A stretch of 64,000 bases of DNA from Areca catechu (taxonomy: Eukaryota > Streptophyta > Magnoliopsida > Arecales > Arecaceae), in contig CM038044.1 in assembly GCA_021397845.1 (NCBI GenBank), forward strand, positions 55,775,851 to 55,839,850, read 5' to 3'. The position numbers and the translations under genes were made by a program. Within the stretch, counting starts at the first letter, position 1, and each line of letters starts with the position of its first letter. The notes below the pieces were generated by a model. That model worked only from the letters and a program-made list of their open reading frames with translations. It was not told the DNA's origin and searched no databases. Shown here piece after piece: positions 46,148 through 57,091 of this stretch.

Positions 46148-47563
46148 AGTATGAACTATGAAGGGATTGAAATGCAACAATAATTCATCCAGACTCTTGG
46201 CAAGAAGTATAAAAAGGAAGAAAGACTCTTAAAAATTAAAAGCCCAAGAAGAGATCCAAGGAAAGGGCTTCTAATCGTAGTCTAGCTTCATCACCAACCC
46301 TAGAAATTTTGTTTAGCTAAACATGATCTAAATTAAAACTTTAAAGATTATTCAAAAATATAATTGAAATTCTACACTACTTGCAAATATTAGATTACAG
46401 AAATTAAAAATATGTAGAAGTTAAACTAACCTAAGTATATAAATTTAAATTGCAAGAACTTAAACTATCCTAATGTGAAAATTAAAAATTGCAAGAAAAG
46501 AATTGAAACAAGATAAATAAAATTTTATTTCTAAATCAAATCTAATTACAAAATATTTAACTCCTAAGCCATTAACAGGGCTTGGAGTTAAATAAAAAAG
46601 TAGAACCTGACTCACAGAATTGTCTTTCCCTCAGCTCACTCTCCTTCTCATATGTTGGAAGGGTGGAAGAACATGGGAAGGAGTGAAAGAATATGGGCTA
46701 GAGTGGAATGTGGAATGAATGCCTTCAAGGAAAAAAAATGCCTCGAGAGTGAAGAGTTGATGTTTTTTTTATAGACGGAAAGAATCGCATCGAGCCTGTG
46801 TGGGAACAATGTTGGTTTCTCATCATGATCTGCCTTAATAGCTTCAGTTCCTTATCCTCATCCCATACCTATTTCGGTTCTACATTCTTATCCCCATACC
46901 CATTCAATGACAGGGTATAATCTCGATGAATGTTTATTTTAAAATCAAACTTCGGTGTTATCCACCCAGAGTCCATGGTCAATCTTTCTTCCTTTCTTTT
47001 CCCATTCGGACATCCAATCTCCCGACAAATTAGTGCTAATGTGGTGCTTGGTGAAGGGGTCGACAAGCGATGGCCGTAGCCATGATCTGTTGATGATGAT
47101 GAATCCGAAGGAGAAATCGATGCAATTCTTGGTCTTAACCCAGAGGAGGCTGGTATGGTGAGGGGATGATAACCAGAGGGCAGCACTTGTGGGAAGGAGG
47201 TGGTGGTGGTGATCTAGAAGAGGATATACATGGTAGAGACTGGTTAAATCTTGGACCAACAATAGGGCAGAGGGAAAATCGGTGGATCAAAGGAGGAGCA
47301 GTAATGGTAGCGATGAAGCGGATCATGGTGGCTTCTCAGAATCTCGAGAATTGGGCTGATCATGGCAAGTGATAGTCGGCAGTAGTGGTGGACTGATCAC
47401 AGTGACAAATCTAGCGAAGAAGATGGCACAGGGTAAGATGGTGGTGGCGTGGAATAGCGTGGGGCAATGGTCTGCTGAGGAGGGGTGGTGACACAAGGTG
47501 GCGGAAGAATGGAAGAATATGGGCTATGGCCTAATGAAAATGATCGAGGGCTACTAGGGAAGA

Positions 47564-48700
47564 TGATGCGGGACGACTCTAAGACTGCTAAGCATGCATG
47601 GAAAATAGTAAAATAATTTTTTTGACATTTTTATAATTTTATTTGTAGGCTAGATTTCCAAAATAAAGTAAGAATTAGCGGAAAGACTAGCAGTGCAAAG
47701 AATCATCGGGTCGCAGGCATACTCATGCAAACCAATGAAATATCCAAGACCCGAGAGTTAAGAAACTCCCAGTTTATGATAGTTTGTCTTCATCAAATTA
47801 GATAATAAGAGAAGGAAAGGTTTCTTACCAATCAGAGATTGAAATTCAATTGTAAAAGAGATCACTCACAACTCTAATCGGAGCCTGGAAGAAGAAGCCG
47901 TGTTTCCCTCGAATCTGATGGCTGATCTAGGCAGTCCGGGTAGCAAAGAAGGCCTCCTTAGGGGAGGGGAAGCACCTCGAGGATCCTACAAGCATCAAGA
48001 TCAATCAAAACAGCAAGTAAGAAAAAAAAATGAATTAGGTTTAGAAGGAATCAGGTTATGGTTTAGAAGCTGGGCTGTTTGAAACTTGTTGAAGATCTCC
48101 ATGCTTGGTGGCCTAGGGTACTCCTTCTTGAACGTGTGAAGGTTTGGATGGCAGTGATTTAGGGCATGGAAGGATGCTAGGGCAGCAAGGAATTCATCCA
48201 AACATAAAAACACAACCTAAAGAACCAAAACAAAACACCAACACAAGGTAATAACTCAAAATTTCAGCAAGTTATATTCATAAGAAAGAGATGCTTACAA
48301 GAGGGGGAGGGGTGGGGTATTTATAGAGTTCCCATGCCCTCACTAACCATGGTTACACTTGGGTTACAAGTTCTCTTCCCAATTGGAATACAAGTCCTTT
48401 CCTAGCTATGTTAGAATTACAAAGTTTAAAAGGATTAGAAATCCCAACTAGGTTAGGAATAAACTTGGTCTTCTCCTTCTTCTCTTCAACTTGGACTTGG
48501 TCAAACCTCTTTGGACATGGTCAACACTTCAAGGATGCCTAGGGGGGCGTGTTGGGCCTCTAGGAGTAGCAAGGGGCCGGCCCAAAGGGGCTTGGGTGCA
48601 TGGGTTTGGGCCTTTGAAAGCTGGGGTGGCCTGGTAGCCTGGTAGCAAGAATATTCCCTGGAATCTTGCTTCTTAAGGGCTTGGACTTGGCACCTGGGCT
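47564..48700 (-). repeat. Chromovirus-like LTR fragment
   Basis: The plus strand begins TGATGCGGGACGACTC, like the LTRs at 10088 and 17210, and includes a strong minus-strand TATA element CTATAAATACCCC at 48314-48326. No PBS or internal sequence lies on its left, so it may be a solo or truncated LTR. The right boundary is uncertain. Confidence 0.5.
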
Positions 48701-49518
48701 TGATTTCCTTGGGCTGAGATGCAGGTGGACCTCTGGAATCATGGATGCCCTAGTTTAGGAATAAGCTAGGACAAGTTCTTCTACACTAGGACAAGGCTTG
48801 GTTTTAGGACATAATTATATAGGATCCTAGAGGAGGGTAGTCTTAGATCCTACAGTGGTTTAGGACAGTGTCTTGAGTGCCCTTCAGTAGGACAGGGTGT
48901 CCTACAGTGGTCAATAGACCAAAGACTGTCGAAAGAGTTCCACTTCTCCAAGCAACTTGAAGGAGTTCTTCCTTGGTCTGAGTTTTGTGTGGATCACCGT
49001 TGGAGGGCTTGTGCTTGTGAGCATTGTGGAAAAAGTTGGATTTCAGTGATCCAGGTATTTTTCTTGACTTTATTTGATGATTCATTAGTTGTAATTGTCC
49101 AAGGGGTTCCTGGGAATTGGGGTTTTTAATACATGTTAGGGTATCATGCTATGAAATTTTATTTTGAAAGTCAATTCCGCATGCTGCATGATCCCCGGCA
49201 CCCTAGAAGAATTCCCATTAGTGGTATCAGAGCCATCCTTGTGGTATTCCAATTATGAATCATTTTGGAGTTTGATTAAATTCCACTACCGAGGATGACA
49301 TGAAATTTAATGCATATGCTAGATTGATATGCATTGTGTTTATATTTGTTATAAACTTAGTTATCATGTCTATGTTTATACTAGTAGTAATAAACATTAT
49401 TATCATGATAGTTTTATAATGTGTTTTGAGACCATCAAAGCCCTTATCAAAAAGCATATTTTGTCATAGTATAAAACTTAGTCAAGATGCAAAACTGGTT
49501 AAGGTTTATCAACCAATT
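48701..49518 (+). mobile_element. Copia-type LTR end, PBS and leader fragment
   Basis: An LTR end (about AATTCCCA at 49217) is followed by TGGTATCAGAGCC, a plus-strand iMet PBS, at 49222-49234, and then AT-rich leader to 49518. The Sirevirus LTR at 49519 cuts it. The LTR start is not clear (a TGTTGGG at 48550 is possible). No gag is left before the break. Confidence 0.55.
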
Positions 49519-51281
49519 TGTTGACCCCATAAGTGATTTTAATGATAACCAAACATTGAAGCATGTATATTTATTACTGACAACTCTTCAAGTATTTGAC
49601 AAGTTTTTGTAGGATGAATAACATGTTCAACCTTTAATTCTTATACTTCTATTTTCTTGATTGAGTTGTGTTGTAAATATTTTTGTAAAGATGAACCCAA
49701 TCAAAATACTAAGAAAAATCATTTAAAAGGGTTACTTCTATGAGTATGTGTGTGCCATGAATTTTAGTTTGAGTTAGTTTGTGTGAAATTTTAAATGAGT
49801 TGGTGAGAGTTCTCTTTAAGTTCAATTATAAAAATCCTGAAAAAGACACTTGAGCCGACCCCAAGTGAAGAAGAGCCGACTCTGCTTTCGTGCATGCAGC
49901 AAGGATTCTGGAATGTAGCAATCCAAGTCGACTCGATGGAAAGCGAGTCGACTCCAGTGAATCTGAGTCAACTGGAATCAGTCCGAGCTGACTCCTCCAG
50001 AGTCCATTTTCTGAAAATTTCCGAGAACAGCCAGGCAAGCCGACCCAAACCAAAAAGAGCCGACTCTGCCAGACCTAATTTAGAAAGCCTGAGAAAGTGA
50101 GCCAACCCGAACTGCATCGAGCTGACTCTTCCATAGTAAGATTTTTTGAACCTGAGAAGAAGAGCCGACCCAAGCTAAAAAGAGCCGACTCCTCGAGTTC
50201 AAGATTTTCAAGATTCAAGTTCGAGCCGACCCGAGTGACAAAGAGCCGATTCGTCTAAAGTGAGATTTTGCATCCTGAGACAAAGAGCCGACTGCATTGA
50301 AGAAATGGTGACTCGACCTATCGACTCGAAGGATCCGAGCCGACTCGAAGGATCCGAGCCGACTCGAAGGAATCCGAGTGGACTCGAATGATGCTTTTAG
50401 GTATCTAATGGCTAGTTCCAGAATTTGTTTTTGAATGCTAAAAGGTGCTTCAACAGTCAAAAATTATTTTCCAATGGTCTACAACAGCTAGAATTGCCTT
50501 GGGATGATGAAAGACTTTAAATTTGAAGGATTTGAACCTTCTTGCAATAATGATTGAGAGAGTTCTTGAAAGAAAGAGAGCTTCATTAAATATCCTATCC
50601 ACCAATAGCAAAAGAGCACAAGAGCATTCAAGCCAAGCTTTCAAGTCTTCACCAACTCTAATTTGAAGCTTGAAGCAACTTTAGGAAGAAGCCACTGAAG
50701 TCATTAAAGCTTATTCAAGTGCATTCAAGTGGACTTCCAACAAGCTGCACCGGCAACTATCCGACAAATTGAGTTTGTTATTCTTGTTGCATTTAATTTT
50801 CAATTCAATCCTTGAATTGTTGGGTTATTGGTGAGCCTGGTTGAAAAACCAAATAGGTTCTTGGTGAGCCTTGTTAAAACCAAGGGTTAGGTTCTTGGTG
50901 ATCCTGTGAAAACCAAGTTGGGTTTCTTTGGTGAGCCTGTCAAAATCAAAGGGTGTTGGGTTTTCTTTGGTGATCCTGTAAAACCAAAGTGTAGAGGTTC
51001 TTGGATTGTGATCCTGTAAAACAATCCTACTGTATTCGGGTATGAATATAGTGGAAATCCCAAGTGGTATATTGGGTAGTGGATGTAGGAGCTGGGTTGC
51101 TCCGAACCACTATAAATTTGATGTATTTGTGTTGTTCTTTCTTGACTCTATTTAGCTTCTGCATTTTATAATTCTATCATAACACCTACCATTTGCAAAG
51201 AATTTTGAATTGCACATTATTTGCTTCAATTTTTTAAAAGACCCAATTCACCCCCGCTCTTGGATAGCCACCTGGGCAACA
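49519..51281 (+). repeat. Sirevirus 5' LTR (family 2)
   Basis: This 1763-bp LTR, TGTTGACCCC...GGGCAACA, contains GAGCCGACTC/GAGTCGACTC repeats (about 49853-50392), six hairpins (about 50829-51028) and an ACTATAAATT TATA motif near 51110-51119. The last 160 bp would be R-U5. Confidence 0.93.
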
Positions 51282-51283
51282 AC

Positions 51284-51297
51284 TCGTATCAGAGCGG
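51284..51297 (+). other. Altered primer binding site of Sirevirus
   Basis: TCGTATCAGAGCGG follows the LTR after two bases. The iMet-complementary core TATCAGAGC is kept, but TGG is changed to TCG. Confidence 0.8.
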
Positions 51298-51326
51298 TGT
51301 CTCTGATTATCTTGGAGTAAAGATTG

Positions 51327-54300
51327 ATGGCTTATCCCATAAGTACATCTTTGGCCAAAGGCCAGTCAACAAATAGGCCTCCACTTTTCACAGGCACAAA
51401 TTATTCCTATTGGAAAGCATGAATGAAAATCTATACTCAAGCTGTTGATTTTCAATTATGGAAGGTCATTCTCAAAGGGCCACAGGTTCCCATGATCAAA
51501 ATTGATGGCATGGATGTTCCTAAGCCTGAAGAGGATTGGGACGAACATGACATGAAGATGGGGGAATTGAATGCCAAAGTAATGAACTTGCTATACTGTG
51601 CTTTGGATTCAAACGAGTTTAATCTAATGTCCATCTGCTCTTCAGCAAAGAAAATTTGGGATAAACTTAAAATGATCCACGAAAGAACTTCACAAGTGAA
51701 AATCTCAAAGATAAATCTTTTAGTGCATAATTATGAATTGTTTAAAATGGAACCTAATGAAAGTATTTCTATCATGTATACTAGATTTACAGATATTATT
51801 AACGGTTTGAAAAGTCTTGGCAGGGTATACTCAAATGCTGACTTAGCACAGAAGATTTTGAGATCACTTCCTAATAAATGGGATCCTAAAGTCAGTGCCA
51901 TCCAGGAAGCTAAAGATTTGAACATTTTATCAATGGATGAATTAATGGGATCTCTCATCACACACGAACTAGCCATGCAGCATAGAATGGATGATGATAA
52001 AAAAAAAGAAGAAAACAATCATATTCAAAGCTACATTGGAATCAAAAGATGATGAAGAGATGGAAGATGACTCTACCTCCTCCGAAGATGATCTTGAAGA
52101 TGAAGACATTGCAATGGTCGTGAGGAGATTCAAAAAGTTTATGGAAAAGAAGAAAGGAAGATATAATAGAAAATTCCATAAATGAGGAGAACAATCAAGA
52201 GAAAAGGATAAGGATAAAGATAAGGATAAGGAACAAGTCCCCACCTGCTATGAATGTAAGAAACCGGGACATATTCGTCCAAACTATCCTCAATTGAAGA
52301 AATTTTTCAGAAAGAAGAAAAAGAAAGTGATGGTTGCCACGTGGAGCGATAGTGAAGACTCCACTTCAACTGAAGAAGAAGAGACCACGAAAACAACAAA
52401 TTTATGTCTAATGGGTCTCGAGGATGAGGTAAATTCTCCCAACACACAAATTGAATTTACTTTTAAGGAATTAAATTCTGCATTCCATGATTTGTTATCT
52501 GAATTTAAAAAGGCAAGAGTAATGATTAGATCATTGAAGCATATCATTAATTCTATACTCAAAAAAAAGGATGAGATTTCATAAAAGAATAATATATTGC
52601 AAAAAGAACTTCATACACTTTCTGAAAAATGTGATACATTGAAAACTGAAAATAGAGAATTTCATGACAAAAACAGTACTTTGATGAAAGAAAACAATGA
52701 GCTGAAAAAGGAGGTTAAAAAACTCAAGCCACTTATTGAAAAATTAACTTTATCTTCTAATAAGCTTGAGTTAATTCTCAAAGATCAAAGAATTTCTAAA
52801 AATAAAGCTGGAATAGGTTATAATGTTTCAAATTCAAATTATATTTCAGCTACTACATTTATGAAACAAAAAGATCTTGTTCCCAAGTTTACTTTTTATA
52901 AAACCTTTATCACAAAAGACTCTATTTTCATTTCAAAACCTGCTGTTTCTGCACTTCATGCATATAGAACTTCAAAATCTAAATTATTTCAAAATTCTAG
53001 AATCAGGTGTTTTGCTAGCAAGAAACTAGGACATAAAGCTTTCAATTACAATATTATTAAAAATGTCCATAGTATATCAAGAAAAAATTGGGTTCCTAAA
53101 GGGACCACCCCAGCCAACTTGAAAGACCCAAGTTAGCTTGGGTACCTAAAAAAACTCCTTGATTTTCTTGCTGGAATATCTTGCAGCCCAGAAATCAAAG
53201 AAAAGATGGTATCTCGATAGTGGCTGTTCAAGGCATATAATGGGTGACAAGGATCAATTTATCACCTTGGAAATGAAAGAAAGAGGTATGGTTACTTTTG
53301 GAGACAATGGCAAAGAAAAAAAAATCAGAATTGGTAAGATCAAGATAACTCCCTGTACTTTTATTGAACATGTATTGCTAGTAAATAAGTAGAAGCATAA
53401 TCTATTGAGTATTAGTCAATTATGTGATAAGGGCTTCAAATTTATCTTCGAATCATCTATGTGTATAGTAACAAACTCTCTTGATTCTAGCAGTAAATTC
53501 ATTGGATATAGACTAGGAAATATTTATGTGGTAGATCTAAATGATCTTTTCATGTCAAGTAGCTCCAGTTTGGTTGCAATGAATGTTAAGACCAAGGAGT
53601 CTTGCTTATTATGGTATAGAAGATTAGGTCATGCTAGCATGCATATGATTGCCAAATTGATTTCAAAAATCTTGTTAGAGGCATGCCAAAGTTTAAAGTT
53701 GATTTTGATCATGTTTGTGATGCATGCTAAATGGGTAAACAAACTAGGGGGAGATTTAAATCTAAAAATCTGATTTCAACTTCTAGACCTTTGGAACTAC
53801 TTCACATGGATTTATTTGGACCAACTAGGACCATAAGCCTAGGAGGTGTGAAATATGCCCATGTGATTGTAGATGATTTTTCCAGATTTACATGGGTTTT
53901 GTTTATAGTGCACAAAGATGAAACTTTCAAAATATTCAGGAAATTTCACAAAAAGGTTTCAAATCAGAAAAATCTTTCTATAATTTCAATTAAGAGTGAT
54001 CACGGGACTAAATTTGAAAATCAATTCTTTGATGAATATTGCACTGAGCACGGCATTGATCATAACTTCTCCGCTCCTAGAACACCATAACAAAATGGTG
54101 TTGTAGAGAAAAAGAATAGGACTTTGGAATAAATGGCCCGAACAATGTTGTGTGAAGGTAGTCTTCCAAGGTACTTTTGGACAGAAGCCATGAATACTGC
54201 CTGTTATATTTTAAACTGCATTTTGATCCATCTTATTTTGAAGAAAACCCCTTATGAACTTTGGAATGAGAAGAAACCCAATATAAATTATTTTCATGTA

Positions 54301-56288
54301 TTTGGATGCAAATGCTTTGTGCTTAACAATGGTAAGGATAATCTAGAAAAGTTTGATGCTAAATCTGATGTAGCTATTTTCCTTGGTTATTCACTTCATA
54401 GCAAAGCATATAGGGTTTTTAATAAAAAGACTCTTACTGTTGAAGAGTCGATGCATGTCATTTTTGATGAAACTAACCCATCACCATCTAGAAAAGATGA
54501 GTGTATTGATAATGATGCAGGTACCATTCAAAAGAAAATGGAAGACATGAGTGTTCAAGATAGACCAGTTGAAGAAGGAGAAGAAATGGTAAGTAAGGAT
54601 CATACCGATCTACCAACCTAATGGAGGTATGCTACTTCCTATCCTAAAGAATTAATTATTAGTGATCCTTCTCAAGGTATAAGGACTAGGTCTGCACATA
54701 GGACTGCACAAGATTACCTAGCCTTTGTATCTCAAATAGAGCCTCACACCTTAGAAGAAGCAGAATATGACCCAAACTGGATGTTAGCCATGCATGAAGA
54801 ACTAAACCAGTTTGAAAGAAATAAGGTTTGGACACTAGTTGATAGACCTAAAGACCACCCAATTATAGGAACTAAATGGGTCTATAGAAACAAATTAGAT
54901 GAACAAGGAAATGTCATTAGAAACAAAGTTAGATTAGTGGCTAAGGGATATAGTCAAGAAGAAGATATAGATTTTGATGAAACCTATGCACCTGTAGCAA
55001 GATTAGAAGCCATTAGATTACTTCTTGCATTTGCTTGCTACATGAATTTTAAACTTTTTTAAATGGATGTGAAAAGTATATTTTTAAATGATTTTATCGC
55101 CGAACAAGTTTTTATAGAACAACCACCAGGTTTTGAAAATCATGCTTTTTCAAACCTTGTGTTTAAACTCAATAAAGCTTTATATGGTTTGAAACAAGCT
55201 CCTAGAGCCTGGTATGATAGACTTAGCACTTTCTTAATTGAAAATAATTTTTCAAGAGGAAATGTTGATAAGACTCTTTTCATTTAAAAGAAAAATAATG
55301 ATATGTTAGTTGTACAAATTTATGCTGATGATATTATTTTTGGTACAACTAATGAAAGTTTTTGTGAAGAATTTGCTAAGATAATGTAGAGAGAATTTGA
55401 AATGAACCTAATGGATGAACTGAATTACTTCCTCGGACTTCAAGTAAAATAAACAAAGGAAGTGATCTTCATTAATCAATCTAAATACACCAAAGAAATC
55501 ATCAAGAAGTTTGGTATGGAGACGAGTAAACAAATGAATACACCCATGAGCCTAACCTGCAAACTGGACAAAGATGAAAGTGGATCCAATGTTGACCAAA
55601 AGCTATATCGAGGTATGATTGGATCCTTATTATATCTAACTGCATGTAGACCAGATATCTTGTATAGTATATGTGTATGTGCTAGATTTCAATGTAATCC
55701 CAAAGAAGATTTCAATGTAATCCCAAAGAAACACATATGCTTGCTGTTAAAAGAATATTAAAATACTTGAAAGGTACAGGTAATCTGGGTCTTTGGTTTT
55801 CAAAAGAATCATCTTTAAATTTAATCAAATTTTTTAATGCTGATTATGCTGGTTATAAAATAGATAGAAAAAGTACTAGTGGTACTTGTCAATTTCAAGG
55901 ATTGAATTTAATCTCATGGCACTGCAAGAAATAAAACTCGGTAGCACTTTTTACTGCTAAGGCAGAGTATGTTGCTGCAGGGAGCTGTTGTGCATAAGTG
56001 TTGTGGATTAAACAACAACTAGAAGATTTTGGTGTTTCTCAATGCAAAATTCCTATTAAGTGTGATAATACAAGTGCTATAAATTTAACCAAAAATCCTA
56101 TTTAGCATTCTAGGACTAAGCACATAGAGATTAGACATCATTTCATTAGAGACCATGTTTTGAATGGTGACATAGAACTAGAATTTATCCCAACAGAAAA
56201 ATAACTAGCTGACATCTTTACCAAGCCACTAAATCAAGATAGATTTGAGTTGCTTAGAGGAGAATTAGGGCTATGTTATCCTTTCTAG
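51327..56288 (+). pseudogene. Sirevirus gag-pol, broken
   Basis: Gag starts at ATG 51327 (MAYPISTSLAKG) with a stop at 51420-51422 and a frameshift near 52015. The gag knuckle near 52240-52280 reads CYECKKPGHIRPNYP (last Cys lost). A Lys/Glu-rich coiled coil follows (52597-52770). Protease YLDSGCSRHIMG lies at about 53205, pre-integrase LLWYRRLGHAS at 53606, and integrase near 53731-54620 (HMDLFGPT, IKSDHGTKFEN, QNGVVEKKNRTLE). RT spans 54700-55450 (MDVKSIFLND, YGLKQAPRAWYDRL, IYADDI), and RNase H 55560-56288 (ADIFTKPLNQ). At least ten in-frame stops occur in pol, most at conserved Gln positions. A 23-bp tandem duplication (55684-55729) shifts the frame. All catalytic modules are recognisable but the element cannot code. 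Confidence 0.92.
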
Positions 56289-56771
56289 ATCTAATAAATT
56301 TAATTTCTGTCAAGAACTAAGGAAAATTATCAAGAAAACCTCCTACAATTTTTCATGATTTCTTGAACAACTTTCCTTGAATTTTCTATATATTGAATTC
56401 AATTTCCAAATCATTTGATTTCTTGTGGAAAGTTTCTGTTCGAGTCGACTCGAGTAATTTTGCTCTGGTCGAGCTGGATCGAATATCTGAGTCTCGTACT
56501 CTTGCTGTGCTCAAGCCAACTACGATGTTGCTTAGCTGACTCAGTGTTCTAGCTGTTCTGAGTTCACTCTGGTTGAGCTGACTCAGATATTTTTTAGGGC
56601 TGAGCGAGCGGACTCGAAAGTCAGAAAATTGCTATTTAGGAAGTTCTGAACTGCCCTTTTTAAGTATTTCACTCTTTTACTTTACTTTAAACATACTCCA
56701 CTTTTCTCGAAAGCTTTACCATTCTCCCAAAAATCATTCACTAAAGCCTAAGATTCCTTAATCCCTCTGCC
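56289..56771 (+). other. Pol to env-like spacer of Sirevirus
   Basis: Non-coding; it contains another group of GTCGAC-type palindromes, including a perfect 14-bp TCGAGTCGACTCGA at 56440-56453 and decayed GAGCTGACTC copies to about 56620, the same motif family as in the LTR. Confidence 0.75.
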
Positions 56772-57091
56772 ATGGCTCCTCGAAGATCTGCGAAGATGGT
56801 TCTTCAAATTGGTGAATCAAGTGCTCACAGTACAGATGCAAAAGAAAGAAAGGAAAAGAGAAAAAGGTCTGCTCCAGTCCAGCTAAATAAAGAAACTCCT
56901 CCTGGACAGCATGTCTCAATGACCAATCATCCCGTCACTTGCAGAAGAAGGATCGACTTTACATTCCTTGAAGAAATGGGAATGAAAATCAGAAACTAGA
57001 TAGAGAGTCAGGGGTGGAAGCATTTCTGTTCTTTGGATACATTAACCTACCCTTCACTAGTACAGATGTTTTATGAAAATATTATCATTAA
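56772..57091 (+). pseudogene. Sirevirus env-like ORF, N-terminal part
   Basis: The ORF begins with ATG 56772 (MAPRRSAKMVLQIGES). A basic, Lys/Arg-rich start is followed by the conserved CRRRIDFTFLEEMGMKI and, after a stop at 56997-56999, by IESQGWKHFCSLDTLTYPSL. It is the same gene family as 39-1350, of which that copy shows the C-terminal part. The copia LTR cuts it at 57092. Its function is not known, and no membrane segment is visible in this piece. Confidence 0.75.

Larger units (their letters stand above)
44092..47563 (-). repeat. Putative Athila-like LTR, split by a solo LTR
   Basis: It starts after the PBS with TGATATGAA and continues on both sides of the Sirevirus solo LTR (44092-44400 and 46153-47563), about 1.7 kb in total. 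A minus-strand TATAAAAA motif lies at 46763-46775. The right limit is taken where a chromovirus-type LTR begins and may be wrong. Small ORFs at 46869-47372 are not credible. Confidence 0.45.
49519..57091 (+). mobile_element. Sirevirus (family 2), decayed, 3' part displaced
   Basis: A plus-strand Sirevirus with 5' LTR (49519-51281), altered PBS, gag-pol pseudogene and the first part of an env-like ORF. A copia element cuts it at 57092, so its 3' LTR lies beyond the window. Confidence 0.92.

Noticed and set aside
46869..47372. Ser/Pro-rich ORFs of about 105 codons on both strands
   Set aside because: They are low complexity, overlap each other and lie in a putative Athila LTR with no family match.
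47559..49209. GAAGA at 47559-47563 and again at 49205 as target duplication for a chromovirus LTR
   Set aside because: The proposed right end (CACCCTA) is followed by a copia-type PBS, so that end belongs to a copia LTR; a 5-bp match over this range is expected by chance.
10069..51297. tRNA genes at the TGGTATCAGAGC sites
   Set aside because: Each is a short stretch complementary to a tRNA 3' end next to an LTR, that is, a primer binding site; no cloverleaf is present.
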